64,000 nt of DNA from Capronia americana (GCA_016110215.1 JADWQD010000002.1:1488001-1552000); one strand, 5' to 3'; positions 32,607 to 44,159 are shown, counted from the first letter of the stretch. The notes: generated by a model from the sequence alone, not told the origin. Numbers and translations: made by a program.

Positions 32607-33761
32607 TCACCTCTTCCCGGGCCTTTTCGGCCTCGCAAACCCAGCCTTGGGCGTCGCCGTCCCCGACCCCGGCGCCGATCCCTCTTCGCCGCCACCCCCT
32701 GCAAGACCACCCGTAACACCTGCGGCGGCAGTCAGAGCCTTAACCTCCTCCTCTAACCGTCCGCCACCCAACTCGTCTGGATCCCCGGCCTCCAACCTTT
32801 TTACAATCTCCACGCCTTCCCAGCCCGCAAGCTTCGTCATGCCCAGGCGCGAACTGGCGTGGATCATTCTCTCCTTGATCTTCGACGACCCGGGGCAGAC
32901 GTAGATGAATATACTTCCCGGCACGCCGGGGGCGTTGTAGAGTGTGTAGCTTGGCTTGTCGGCGGGGATACTGCTTGCCACGTTGGCAGGCTGAATGCCT
33001 GATTTCGTGGAGACGAGCTGAATTTCTTCGGTCGGGACGTCGATTGAGAAGATAGCAATCTTGCCTTCGCTTGACGAGACATCCTTGAAGGCGGACAGAG
33101 TGGATTTGGCGTCATCGCTGATCTTCATGGCATTCTTGCCCTTTCCTTCTCCATTCTTACCGGTCAGGAAATCCGCGCCCGAGCCGCCTGCGCCCATCAG
33201 ATCCCGACCGCGAGTGCCGTGGCGTTCCTCCTCCTCCGCCCGTTTGACGGCTTGAAGCTCTCTCTCCTCGACACTCAGTAAGCCCTCATCCACAGCGGCT
33301 CGAGCGGCACCTGCGGTCGGGACCCCGCCACTCGCAGCGGCACTCCCCTTGGCCCGTTCATCCCACTGCGCTGGGTCGAGAATCTCTTCCCGCTCGGTCA
33401 GGAAGATCGTTTCAGAGAATTTCTCACTCCCCAGTTCTCTCATCAGCGTGTTCCTCGTGCTTGCGAAGAGAGTTTTTTGTCGCACTGGCGCCCGCGAGGG
33501 GATGTATGTAATCGCAACGAGTTCATTGGAGGAGGGCGCGCGGCGGAGCAGGAGGAACAAAGGGTCTGTGGGTGTCAGAAGGGAGGAGAGAGTGTGGATG
33601 CTGTTGAACAGGCCGGAGTGAGGGGAAGGGAACGGGGTCGAGGGCAGAGGTTGCAGAGCTTCCGAGGCTATCGTTATAGGGAGGGCAAAGAGGTTGGCGT
33701 CGGAGGTGAAGGTCTGAAAGGCGGATTGTAATTCGGACGAGGCTGTTATACCAGACTGCAT
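32607..33761 (-). CDS. TWF1: Twinfilin (actin monomer-binding protein)
   Basis: Twinfilin sequesters ADP-actin monomers and caps filament barbed ends in the cortical cytoskeleton. Single exon, 384 aa. Two ADF-H domains are seen: the first runs from MQSGITASSELQSAFQTF to SEKFSETIFLTEREEI, the second from MKISDDAKSTLSAFKDV to SRLGMTKLAGWEG, where SIFIYVCPGSSKIKERMIHASS contains the actin-binding long-helix site. The C-terminal tail (PKAGFARPKRPGKR) is the basic capping-protein and lipid-binding tip typical of the family. The Gly/Ala-rich linkers make it somewhat longer than animal twinfilins (about 350 aa). Confidence 0.94.
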   Translation of the reverse strand: MQSGITASSELQSAFQTFTSDANLFALPITIASEALQPLPSTPFPSPHSGLFNSIHTLSSLLTPTDPLFLLLRRAPSSNELVAITYIPSRAPVRQKTLFASTRNTLMRELGSEKFSETIFLTEREEILDPAQWDERAKGSAAASGGVPTAGAARAAVDEGLLSVEERELQAVKRAEEEERHGTRGRDLMGAGGSGADFLTGKNGEGKGKNAMKISDDAKSTLSAFKDVSSSEGKIAIFSIDVPTEEIQLVSTKSGIQPANVASSIPADKPSYTLYNAPGVPGSIFIYVCPGSSKIKERMIHASSRLGMTKLAGWEGVEIVKRLEAGDPDELGGGRLEEEVKALTAAAGVTGGLAGGGGEEGSAPGSGTATPKAGFARPKRPGKR

Positions 33762-34403
33762 CCTGAGAGAGCTGTTACGAGGGGCTCGGTTTAAAAGATG
33801 AATGACAGGTGACAGGGACGCCCTCTAGGTGGTGGCTGAGGCGGATTTCTGTATCGACTCCCAGTGAGCTCTGACTGACTTCACCGTTGCATATCAGGCA
33901 GAAGCAAGATCTGACTGAACCTGATACATGCCTGTTACACAGCTCATTCCTTTCGCTGTTGGCGCAGTGCATGGCGGGGTCCCCGCTGTGGAGTCAGCCT
34001 TACGCCATTCAATACATTCTCAATTCACATTCATTTCACAATTCACAACGCGCCGCGAGTATGTCCTTCGACGTCTCTGTCTGGCCTTTGACTACGAAGG
34101 CTCCCCGCTGGGCGCTCGCACATCTGAGTAAATGAGATTTCTCGTCTTCTTCACACGCTCGCCCAGCGCCTTGGCCCTACAGACGCGCTGACGATCAGGC
34201 CTGGCGGCGTTAAGACACAAGCCTTTGCCTCTCGGGCGGGTTCCGTCCGCGGTGCCATCAACTTAGTCAGACTGCGAAACAATCGCCGTCAGCCTCGATG
34301 AGCACTCCTCACAGTATATTACCGGCTAGGTTGCCCCACTGCTTCCTCTTCCTTACATCTCGTGAACAGCTGCTACCGCTCTCCTGGTCTTCGGAGCTGA
34401 GAA
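33762..34403. promoter_or_regulatory. Divergent promoter region, twinfilin / zinc-cluster gene
   Basis: About 640 bp between two divergent starts. No domain-bearing frame. Confidence 0.45.
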
Positions 34404-36785
34404 ATGGCTTCTAGAACCAGCACAGACGCCGATGTGCAGCATCTCTCTTCTCAGCGCGGTCGGAAGAGAAGTCGATATACGCCCCATGCCTGCCAGCGGT
34501 GCCAGAAAGCCAAGGTCCGATGTGACGGACGCCTTCCATGCGCCTACTGCGCAGCACGAGAAGGAGAGTGCCACTACAGTGTGCAGGCACCGCCCAACTT
34601 CCAGGTCCACGTTCCACAGTCACAGTAGGATTCCATCTAACACTATATGAGCAACCACTGAGATTGACAGGGACGATCAGAACACCTTCCAAGCAGAGAT
34701 CGCGGCACTGCTACGAGAACAGAACGAAAAGCTGGACCTGCTAATCAAGAAGACAGCAACCACTGAGGCAGCATATGATGTCGCCGGAAAAAGCGATTCA
34801 AGCACGGCTGTCGCTGTTCTGCCCCCTCGGAAGCAACCTTTGCCGCTTTTTCAAAGCTCCACCAGTGCCTTTTACTGCGTCAACGTGGTGAATGTGGGTA
34901 TTCAGAGGCTGGGCCCCGAAATCTCACCGGAACAGGCGCTTTCCGTTGCCGAGGCGTCGGCGAAGACGCGAACAGCCTTGTCGATCATCCACGGCGAGGT
35001 GGTCAATGGCGAATCGAGTGACATAAGTCCAAGTGAGCTTGGGGAACTCGCAGATGCAGCATTGGATAGCAGCACAGACGCGAGACATGGCGCTTCTCAT
35101 GCGAAGGTCGCCAATTCCCTCAACGAGCTGGAGCGCGACCTTCTTTTACAAGCGGTACAAGCTTTCGCCGATATGGAGTTTCCAATGTACCCTATCCTGG
35201 ACATGTCAGATATCATGCGGAAGGCCAACGATTTCGCGGGCCCAGCCTCTGGCGAGGGATCTGCTCGAGGAAGACACCTGCCTAAAGTACGTGATATCGG
35301 CAAGGACGATTTGTCCATACTTAAAATGGTCGTCGCCCTGGGTCTTCTTGCACAAGGAGAAACCCACCGAAAACTTGCTGCGACATTGTTCCAGTCTCTG
35401 CGTCCACAGGTGGAGGCGATGGTCTGGAGTGCTGCTGTCGACCTAAAGGACCTGATTCTGATGACATTGGTGGTATGATCAAATTCCTGATGCTGAGATC
35501 TGCTATGAAATCGCTGACGGTTGACATTGCAGACTTTGTTTCACTTTCACTGTGGGAGATGGCGGCTTGCGTGGAGGTTCCAGGGCAATGTGAGCAGAAT
35601 CATCCTCGAATTGGGCTTGAACCGGAAAGTTGTTCTTGATCGTTCGTTCCCCGATATCAAAAGCCGAGTGCAGGCCATCAACACAATGTGGACAGTCTTT
35701 GTCCTGGAACAACATCTCAGTTATGCTTTGGGCTTTTCCAACGCGATGCCGAATCTTCGTCTGGAATCAACTTTTCCGCAACCCGTGAGTTTGTCTCTCT
35801 CCGTGCACAGCTGTTTCCAGGTCAGAGCCCTTGTCAGCTCATCGCTAATGCCTCTTCGAAGGTCGACGCCCCATTTTTGACGCTCATGATCGACTACGCA
35901 AGCATTGGCCGACATTCATGCGATGCATTACTGAGTGACAAGATGCTCAGCCCGGAGCAATCGACCACATGGCAGGACGACTACGACTACTTCCGATATC
36001 GAGTATCACTTTGGGCCATGCGCGCTTCTGAAAGCTTTACAGACGCCGGCTCAAGCCCAGGGATTCAGATGCTGCGCACGATCCTGTACGTGCGAGCAAA
36101 TCACCTGAGGACACTTATTGCCCGGGCTTTCTTGTGCTCTGGTCTCAGACAAGCCGCGCCGTTGGATATCTGGACAATAGTGGACATCGCAGCCGATACG
36201 ATCCAAGTTCTGACAGAGTTGGACCCCAACAAGAAGGAGTACCGGTTCCACGAAGCACAGCTGAACCATTTCTTGGTGTCAGCCTTGGATGTTTTGCTCT
36301 TTGCGACCACCCACAAAACGTCAGGCGTGGAATCACCCTCAGCCAATGGAGAGGCGCTCTCAATCCCACCGGAGACTGCTCAAAAGGCTCAAAAGGGCTC
36401 CAAGCTTGCCTTGAACCGCCTCCATGGTCTGGCTGAGTGTTCATCTCAAGCGGCGTATCTATGGGATCGCGTGCAAATGATGGCTTCGCGTTTTCAACTA
36501 TCCGAATCCCTCTTCTCCGAGACATCAAAAGAACCAATTGCAATCCCTGCCCAGACTCCCACCGGGCCGCCCGAATTTGCTGATGCACCTGTACGAGCTG
36601 TGCTCCCCATGGATCATTCAGATACAGCAGCTGTCGCTCACGCAAGTGGGTTTGACGGTGAATTCTTCGTGTTGCAATCCGGAGAGACCACCCCTTGGGG
36701 CTTTCAAATGCCATCCTCTGCGGGCCTTGACTTCGATTTTACCCAAGACCTCTCTACGCTATTAAACACCACCTGGATGTCATAA
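34404..36785 (+). CDS. Zn(II)2Cys6 transcription factor
   Basis: Nuclear regulator. Exons are 34404..34624, 34671..35472, 35533..35784 and 35862..36785, giving 732 aa. The zinc cluster has Cys at residues 30, 33, 40, 46, 49 and 56, spacing CX2CX6CX5CX2CX6C, preceded by RGRKRSRYTP. A short dimerisation helix (AALLREQNEKLDLLIKK) follows exon 2's start. The middle homology region includes RLAWRFQGNVSRIILELGLNR and later KLALNRLHGLAECSSQA. The fourth exon ends in an acidic segment (LDFDFTQDLSTLL). Introns use GTAGGA, GTATGA and GTGAGT donors; the last ends in the less common AAG. It precedes an MFS permease and an amidase-like gene and may control them, which is inferred from position alone. Confidence 0.87.
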
Positions 36786-37493
36786 TACCAACGGACAAGA
36801 TACTCGCCATGGTCGAAGAAAATGGTGGGATTCCGAAAATGCTACCGAGCTATCAACTTCCCAATATAAGAGAGCATCTGAAAGTACCGTGTCATCGCTC
36901 AGTCTTACCATACCCCGCCCTACCTTGACTGGATAGCTCCACGAATGGCGGACCAAGTTTCGGGCAATCATAGCAGGTGATGTGATTTGTCGTCTGCACC
37001 ACAGGGAGGTTGGGTCCATCTGGGCCAGGCTAGCAACACCCCTGCCCGGTTTTACTCCTTGGCTGCTCTCACTTCCTCGGATGTCTAGGCTGTCCGTCCC
37101 AGCGTTCGTGGCAGTTTCATGGGAACTCCAATACGTCCGCCCACTTCGAAAACAGCGTGGCGAGCAAGACCACACCAATAGGTGAAACCAGACTGTTCGA
37201 CGATTACCATTGCAGACTCCATACGAAGTAGGGGCTAGGGGCGATTGCTAAAAGCATCTGACTGACTATGCCGAGATTGGTGCTCGACCGGCATTCCAGG
37301 AAAAGATCGAAAGTGGCGATCGTCTACTGACTCAAAGCGCAAGCCACGAAACGAGGAATCTCTAGGGGGACCTCTTTTATACGAATCTTCAAGTTCCTCT
37401 ATCGACCGTCGTTCTCTGATTACTCTAACCGACCATATCGCAACGAAGTCCACAAGCAGCGCATTATCCCCCGCAGTCCATGCGTTCTGCCTC
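36786..37493. other. Intergenic region, regulator to MFS permease
   Basis: About 700 bp between convergent genes. No gene supported. Confidence 0.4.
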
Positions 37494-39361
37494 TCAGTGT
37501 GAGGCCACAATGAGCGTGTCCACGAAGTGCCAGTACTTCTTCGCGCACATCTTTCGGAACCTCTTGCCCCAAACGGTCATGATCAAGAAGCTGCAGGTGC
37601 AGCCAATGAACAGGAAGGCGGTTCCGATAAAGGTGTTTTGAACTCCGCTGGCGTTGATCCAAGGAGTGATGCCATACGCCATGCCGTAGCCCATGGTGTT
37701 GCGGATGACGATGACCAGGATGAGAGTCTCTCCCGCGATTTCCTTGAAGCAGTCGACGTTGTACGCCAGAGATGTCGTCGCCCCTACCACGATGCCGAAC
37801 TGGAACATGGCCAAGCCAAACATGAGTCCCATCCAGTGAACACGGTGTGCAGCGCCGACACCCCACAGGATGAGCCCTGCCGCTGCGATAAGGCCGGATG
37901 GCACCAGAATCCAGAGCCTCTGCTCGGGTTCACGAACACCGTTGTTCCGTCTGGCGAGGTAGAGGGTCACCTTGTCTGCAATCCAGCCAGCGTAGAGCCA
38001 GCCGAGCAATGAACCGATGAGGCCTGTAATTCGTTAGCGACGCGCGGATATAGCAGTTCGGAACTCCATCGGACTTACCGGATACATAGGACAAGCCGAC
38101 CATACTGGACGAGAAGTGGTATGGCGCGCCTCCCAGGATGAATGCGACCGTCCCGTTACCGACCTGATACAAGCAGAGCGAAGCGCCATACAAGAAGCCC
38201 GACCAGTCGACATTGGGGAAGAAGAAGAAGATCATCAGCGGGCGAACCATCATGATGAGCATCTGCTTGTTCGATGGGCGCTGCGGGAGCAACCGGAAGA
38301 GTGCAAGTTTCTGCCAGTAGGTTCTGGGCGGGGAGCTGACAATGTCGCTGGCCGCAGGGGAAGACGATTCGCTGATGACAGGTGCTCCGGCGACTTTGGC
38401 TTCGCTCTTTTCCCCAACGGCTTCGGTCTGGGTCGTCTCAACCGCGCCGTTGACGCCCTCGATGGCGGAGCGGAAGTAGATGGTTTCCTCCATGCCGAAG
38501 AAGACAACAATGGTGCCCACGGCGCACACAATGGTTCCGAACCAGATGGCGGCCCTCCAGCCGAGCGAATTGGCAATGAAACCAGCCAGTAAGGGTGCCA
38601 GGGCGTTGGAGCCGAAGAGAAAGAGACAGTAAAGACCCATGTAGTTGCCTCTTTCGTGGGCGAAGAACAAGTCCGGCACCGACACCTCGGGGAGAGACTC
38701 GACAGGCGCGACGAAGAAGCCGATCAGGATGCGATGAGCGTACCAGGCGCCCGTCGAGGTCGTGTAGGCGGTCCACACCATGGGAGCGATGCAAAGAAGC
38801 GATGAGATGACGTAGACTCCGCGACGGCCATATGTGAGAGCGATCTAGGATATTCATTAGTTGCTGATGGAAGAAGCATGTCGCCCGGGGGAACTCACAG
38901 GTTGCCAGAACAAGCATCCCCAGCTGTGGTAGAACCAGCAGTCAGCACTGTACACATACACACGAACACACCCAACTCGTTCCTTCACGAATGCATTCAT
39001 CCACCCAGCTAGACAAAGATTCACCCAGACAGGACGGGAATGCAACTCACCCAGCGAACAAAAACATCAAGCCCGTGCCGGTATTCAGATCGGCCAAGGG
39101 AATGCCCGTCTCCTCAGAGATGTTGGTCAGGATGGAATACTGCACGGTGGTGGGGATGCCGACGCCCAGGATGTAAGCGTACACCATGCCGATGTTCCAG
39201 AGCTTGCGCTTGCGGGTCCAGTTGAGGGGGTCCTCCGGGTCGGCACTCGGCTGGGGATGCAGCACGATGTGGCCCTTGCTGTCGTGCTCGCTGGCCTCGA
39301 GTTCGACAAGGTGGATCGTCCCGGGGACGTGGTCCCGGAGGGACTGTTCGTGACGGGTCAT
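37494..39361 (-). CDS. MFS permease, HOL1-like DHA1 group
   Basis: Twelve-helix major facilitator. Exons are complement(39051..39361, 38899..38923, 38079..38844, 37494..38023), giving 543 aa. Exon 2 is only 25 nt, encoding WGCLFWQP with its neighbours, and both flanking splices keep frame. The N-terminal tail contains DPEDPLNWTRKRKLWN, a hallmark of fungal DHA1/HOL1-type transporters. Further landmarks are ALTYGRRGVYVISS (the intracellular loop motif), a hydrophilic central loop of about 80 residues, and IVIRNTMGYGMAYGITPWI. Substrates of this subgroup include organic cations, polyamines and small amines. It is divergent from the dimethylformamidase-like gene with a 2.25 kb interval, so uptake of an amide or export of an amine product is a reasonable guess. 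Confidence 0.88.
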
Positions 39362-39525
39362 GGTTGGGAGGGCACGCGGACGGCAGAGGTAGACGACGTC
39401 ACTAGAGAGAGTATGTGTACTTGGTCGCCTAGGACGGTATGTGGTGTCGGACGAGTATGTACTGTACTGGCCCTGAACGGCGGCGGCGATGGGGTGAGAG
39501 AACAGGAAAGTGTGAGCTGTTCAAC

Positions 39526-39549
39526 GTTGAGGTTGAGGTTGAGGTTGAG
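39526..39549. repeat. GTTGAG hexanucleotide repeat
   Basis: Four perfect tandem copies of GTTGAG followed by a partial copy, about 170 bp upstream of the MFS start. Confidence 0.75.
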
Positions 39550-40816
39550 GTTCGACTCTGCCCTTGCCTTGGTCTCCCTGTCCTGTGGTCGGGACACGTG
39601 GGATCCACGCACTTTATGTACTTTCGACCGGCGGGTTGCTGAATCGGGACTCCATCGCACGTACCGGTGGCAAAGTGACGGAGGACATGAAGTGAGATTA
39701 GTCTGCCGCTGCCGTTATCAAGCGACGATAAGACAAGGCTGCCTTAGACACACAGACAAGAGACAGAGATAGACATAGCGACAGACAAGACATGCCTTGC
39801 CTACCCACTGTGTACAGGAACTGCAGTAACTGGTGTCGGTGCCAGGTCTGGCAATCGAGGTAATCGAGGCTCTCTTGCCCTTTTGGGGTCCGTCTAGTCC
39901 GATCGACATGTCCCCTGCAGGTCCCTGTCCCGGCCCTGCCCCTGCCTGTCTGGGCATTACTCGAACCGGACGCCGGTCTGCCAGTACTATGGATCCTTAT
40001 CCTTATCCGCGTGGACGAAGCTTCATCATTGGCGTGCCACGGGGCTGGAGTACAAAGTACACAGTACTCGGACATACAGTATTGACTTTTGGCCACACAA
40101 CGAACCGGGGGACGCGAGGGGAGAGGGACAGACAAACCTTGTGGCAGTCTCGTCGCGGTCTTGGCCAAGGCATAACGCGGCCAGATAGCGCGCGAGATAC
40201 TCCGTACTTTGTTACATGTGTACCTTGGTACGATGGCCACAGGCCAATCAGCTCGAAGATCGATAGGATAGGGGATGGGCACGCACGGGAGGATACCGAT
40301 CTCACTTCCTTGTTCGGGTAGGATAAACCATTGATACCAAGGACAAGCAACATTCGGGGTAATGCCATTGTTGTAGTACATGTACCTCACTTATCTCGCC
40401 TACCCGATCGGGCAATCCGACCTTGGCCGAGCAGGACGCTGGGGCTGGAACTAATTTAACGTTGATGGATTCGTTCCGTTATCTACGCTCCCGGAATGGT
40501 CCACAGGGGGGCGGGAAGGATATCACCGCCGCATTGCATGGCATTGCATGGCATGGCGACGACAATACAGACAGACAGACAGCCAGACTCTCTCACGCTT
40601 TCCTCGTTGGTTGCCGCATCAATGCTAATCGGGCAATACACTAGACATCATGGCGTATGGCGTGGCTTGGATTGGCCTGGTCTGGACTGGAGATGGAACT
40701 GGAACTGGAATACTCGGCAGCCGATAGTTAGTTAGTTAATTAATTAGTATTACTTACTCGTAGACACCCAACATACGCGTCGGTATCTCGTCAATCCACA
40801 GTGTCGCTGATCAGCG

Positions 40817-40840
40817 CTCACGGCTCACGGCTCACGGCTT
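40817..40840. repeat. CTCACGG tandem repeat
   Basis: Three copies of a seven-base CTCACGG unit in tandem in the divergent promoter region; a similar sequence precedes them. Confidence 0.65.
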
Positions 40841-41614
40841 GTCCTGTCGCTCTTGGCTCTTAGTCCCCCATCAAGCCAATGAAATGTTATTGTAACAGTA
40901 ACGAGGAAGTTAGGGCCCGCGGTTCCAACGTGTGCTCCATCCATACCTCGTACTCCATCGTAGATTCGTTGTCGGGCACTATCCTGTCCTGTCCTGTCGT
41001 GTCCTTTGCTGTCCAACCCTATCGCTGCACGGCCATTACACATCCAGTTGGAGATTAAGATTCTGGTTGATACCGAGGATAGGATGGGATTGCGTTTTGA
41101 GACTCGTGGATTCCAGCTTGCAAGTGGCCCGGCCGAGTCAGGAATGTGAGATGCGAGCATCTCGTTCGACGGTGTTTGATCAGATTAACTGACTGGTTGA
41201 TTGATACATAGATTGATAGATACATAGATACATACTTGTACTAGGCTGGTGAAGCAGCTCTGGTGGCACTACAGGCCTCACTATCTCGTACCGACTTCTG
41301 ATCAACTTATACTCACTTACCACACCACCTCCCTGCTATCAGTTACCAATGACCAAGGGAGCGATAGATCTAAAGTACGGAGCGTCTCGGTCATAACCAC
41401 GAGGATCACCACAACCACAACCACAACCATCACCAATTCTCTCCTGTTTACATCTACCACTTGCCATCTACGACTTGAAATCAACTATTACGTCTACTTT
41501 GACTATCTATTACTTACATCTACTACCTTACTTACAATCACCGATTTTATCCACCATTTCATCCATCTCATCTCCTATATACCAACCTCATTTTGACCGT
41601 GAGCGTGTGTCAAA

Positions 41615-43936
41615 ATGACCATCCCGGACACAATCTCCACACCACCCCAGGACCACCCGCCCGAAATCACCGGCTACGCAGACCCCTGGATCGCGACTCC
41701 CGGGGATGAAGTGGCCATCAAGATCTCATGCACCGAGCCGGAATATTCGCACCGCACCGTGCGCGTCATCCAGGGCGTCGAGATCGACCACTCGCCCGTC
41801 AAGAAATTAGAGCCCGTCACACAGATCCCCACCGGCACAGCCAAGGGGCGGTTCCAATGCGCGAGACCGGGTTCGTATGCCGTGGTTGAACCGGGTTTGA
41901 GAGGAAGCGACGGTGGCGGCCTCCGCGTCTCGCTCTTCTTCCAGGCTCATCTCCCCGTCGCCAAGGCAGGGGAGGGCCATCCCCAGGCTATTGTCTCGAC
42001 GTTGAATCGGGCCGCGAAACGGGGCTTCGCCGTCGTGATCAACGAGGCCGGCGTCGTGGAGGCGTTGGTCGGCACGGGCAATGCCGTCGAAGTGGTACAC
42101 ACCGGGTTCAGTCCCGCGCGGCAGCGTTGGGTCGAGATGACGCTCACGCTCGACGGGTCCCACTGTTCTCTTACACTGCGGCCCGTGGCGTATATTCAGG
42201 AGAAGGCGGCCCCAGTATCGGTCTCGCGGGTCACGCTTGCAGGTCCTGCTCTTTTGGCCACGTCCGAGGCCCCGGACCCGCTCCTTTTCGCGGCAATGTA
42301 TGCGGAGGATGTCAGCGGACGGGCGGCCTGTTTCTTCAACGGCCGGATCGACAGTCCGACGTTTTCCAAAGTTGAGGGCGAGGGCACAGTCACGCTGCTG
42401 GCCAAGTACGATTTCTCCCGCAACATCGCCGAGGACACGATCCTCGATGTCTCGGGCAACGACGTGCACGGCGTGCTCGTCAACGCCCCGACCAGGGCGG
42501 TCACGGGCCATGACTGGGACGGCAGCGAGGTCGACTGGACCAAGGCAAAGTACGGGTACGGGGCGATCCACTTCCACGAGGACGACCTGGACGACGCGCA
42601 GTGGGACACGGACTTCACCATCAAGATCCCCGAGACCGCGCGGTCGGGCATCTACGCCGTTGAGGTGAGCTCGACGAACGGCAAGACGTCCGACATGATC
42701 ACTTTCATCGTCCGTCCGACGGCGGCCACTACCGCGGCCGTCGGGGCGAAAGTGGCATTCGTGCTGTCCACGTTCACGTACCTGGCCTACGCCAACGAGA
42801 AGCTCTCCGATACCAATCGGTCCAGCGCGATCGAGGTCTCGCCGGGCTTTGACATCTCGTCCATCCGACGTGACGAGGACTACGACCGCCTCATGCGCCG
42901 TAAGGACCTCGGGCTCTCCAACTACGACGTCCACAACGACAACTCGGGCGTGGTCTTCTCGTCGGCCAAGCGACCCATCTTGAACTTCCGCCCGGGCTAC
43001 GTCATGTGGGCATTTGAACGGCCCCGAGAACTGAGCGCCGACTCCATGATGATCGGCCTGCTGGAACGGCAGGGGATCCCCTACGACGTCGTGACCGACC
43101 ACGATCTGCACTTCCACGGCGCCGCGGCGTTAGCGCCCTATAACACTGTCCTCACAGGTTGCCATCCGGAATACCCGACGCTGCAGTCGTACAACGCGTA
43201 CGAGACCTTCGCCCGCCAGGGCGGCAGTCTGATGTACCTCGGCGGCAACGGCTTCTACTGGGTCTCCTCGGTCGATCCCGCCCGGCCCTGGCGTCTCGAG
43301 GTGCGCCGTGGCGATCAGGGTGTCCGCTCATATGCCCTCCCCGGCGGCGAGCGCGTCATGAGTCTGACGGGCCAACAAGGCGGCCTGTGGCGCTCACGGG
43401 GCCGCTCTTCGCACGGCCTCTTCGGGATCTCCTTTTGCGGCGAAGGAACCGGCCCGGGCGTGCCCTTCAAGCGCAACGAAGCGAGCTACAACCCCGAGTT
43501 TGCCTGGATGTTCAAGGACATCCCCTCCGACCAGCTCATCGGCGAGTACGGCCTGGGCGGGGGCGCCAGCGGCGATGAGATCGACTCGTTCGACGTGCTC
43601 TGCGGAAGTCCCGCGACCGCGACCGTCATCGCCACAACCACAGGCCATTCCGACGATTTCGGGATCGCGCCCGAATGCACTGCCTTCCCCATCACGGGCA
43701 CGTTGGGCACCCAGACCAAGGAGATCAGGAGTGATCTCGTCTACTACGAGACAGACGGCGGAGGCGCAGTGTTCTCTGTCGGGAGTATCAATTGGTACTG
43801 CTCGCTGGGGTGGGACGACTATGCCAACAACGTCGCCAAGCTCACGGAGAATGTGATTAGGGAATTTATGCGCCGAGGGCGGGGAGGGCTCAACGCGGGA
43901 GACGGCTCGAAGGAGGCAGCCTTAGCCAAGCTGTGA
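41615..43936 (+). CDS. N,N-dimethylformamidase large (beta) subunit-like protein
   Basis: Single exon, 773 aa, close to the size of bacterial DMFase large subunits (about 760). The start MTIPDTISTPPQDHPPEI lies right after a CT-rich leader. Residues about 1-370 contain a concanavalin-like domain (LLAKYDFSRNIAEDTILDVSG). The C-terminal half has the family landmarks FVLSTFTYLAYANE, LSNYDVHNDNS, VLTGCHPEYPT and YLGGNGFYWVSS. The bacterial mononuclear iron site is two Tyr and one Glu. Tyr392, Tyr437 and Glu519 are plausible equivalents by spacing, which is inferred. The known reaction is amide hydrolysis to formate and amine. No small (alpha) subunit is visible nearby. The coding sequence is GC-rich with mostly G/C third positions and lacks introns, unlike most neighbours, hinting at bacterial ancestry. 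No signal peptide is evident. Confidence 0.85.
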   Translation: MTIPDTISTPPQDHPPEITGYADPWIATPGDEVAIKISCTEPEYSHRTVRVIQGVEIDHSPVKKLEPVTQIPTGTAKGRFQCARPGSYAVVEPGLRGSDGGGLRVSLFFQAHLPVAKAGEGHPQAIVSTLNRAAKRGFAVVINEAGVVEALVGTGNAVEVVHTGFSPARQRWVEMTLTLDGSHCSLTLRPVAYIQEKAAPVSVSRVTLAGPALLATSEAPDPLLFAAMYAEDVSGRAACFFNGRIDSPTFSKVEGEGTVTLLAKYDFSRNIAEDTILDVSGNDVHGVLVNAPTRAVTGHDWDGSEVDWTKAKYGYGAIHFHEDDLDDAQWDTDFTIKIPETARSGIYAVEVSSTNGKTSDMITFIVRPTAATTAAVGAKVAFVLSTFTYLAYANEKLSDTNRSSAIEVSPGFDISSIRRDEDYDRLMRRKDLGLSNYDVHNDNSGVVFSSAKRPILNFRPGYVMWAFERPRELSADSMMIGLLERQGIPYDVVTDHDLHFHGAAALAPYNTVLTGCHPEYPTLQSYNAYETFARQGGSLMYLGGNGFYWVSSVDPARPWRLEVRRGDQGVRSYALPGGERVMSLTGQQGGLWRSRGRSSHGLFGISFCGEGTGPGVPFKRNEASYNPEFAWMFKDIPSDQLIGEYGLGGGASGDEIDSFDVLCGSPATATVIATTTGHSDDFGIAPECTAFPITGTLGTQTKEIRSDLVYYETDGGGAVFSVGSINWYCSLGWDDYANNVAKLTENVIREFMRRGRGGLNAGDGSKEAALAKL

Positions 43937-44159
43937 ATGCACCATCCAGAGCAGGAGAGTCGTAACATTTACCGCAGCGGCTGCTGGCAGTAGACAAGGC
44001 GTTGAGGGAGACGAGGAACGAGCCAGAAAGCTCTATCTTCTCCTGTTTGGCGGCGAAATCAGCTGTATCTGCTGGTCAGGGCAGGGCGGGCCTGCACAGA
44101 TCTCACCACCACGGTTGTTCATATATCCGCTTATACTATACTAGATGAGAAGGGATTGT

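Larger units (their letters stand above)
39362..41614. promoter_or_regulatory. Long divergent intergenic region with many simple repeats
   Basis: About 2.25 kb, the longest gene-free interval in the window. It contains the promoters of the MFS gene and the dimethylformamidase-like gene. Simple repeats include GTTGAG x4 (39526..39549), nested GCATTGCATG copies (about 40531-40557), ACAG/AGAC (about 40566-40581), TTAG/TTAA (about 40727-40747), CTCACGG copies (about 40817-40840) and GATACATA copies (about 41205-41235). CACAACC copies lie near 41412-41428. Long overlapping frames on both strands have no domain and the sequence reads as non-coding. Confidence 0.6.

Noticed and set aside
32607..33761. 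Possible second splice form of twinfilin
   Set aside because: The single open frame already gives both ADF-H domains and the basic tail; no strong internal intron signals.
41807..43117. 436-codon minus-strand frame opposite the DMFase-like gene
   Set aside because: GC-rich third positions create long antisense frames; the translation is Arg/Val/Asp-rich with no domain.
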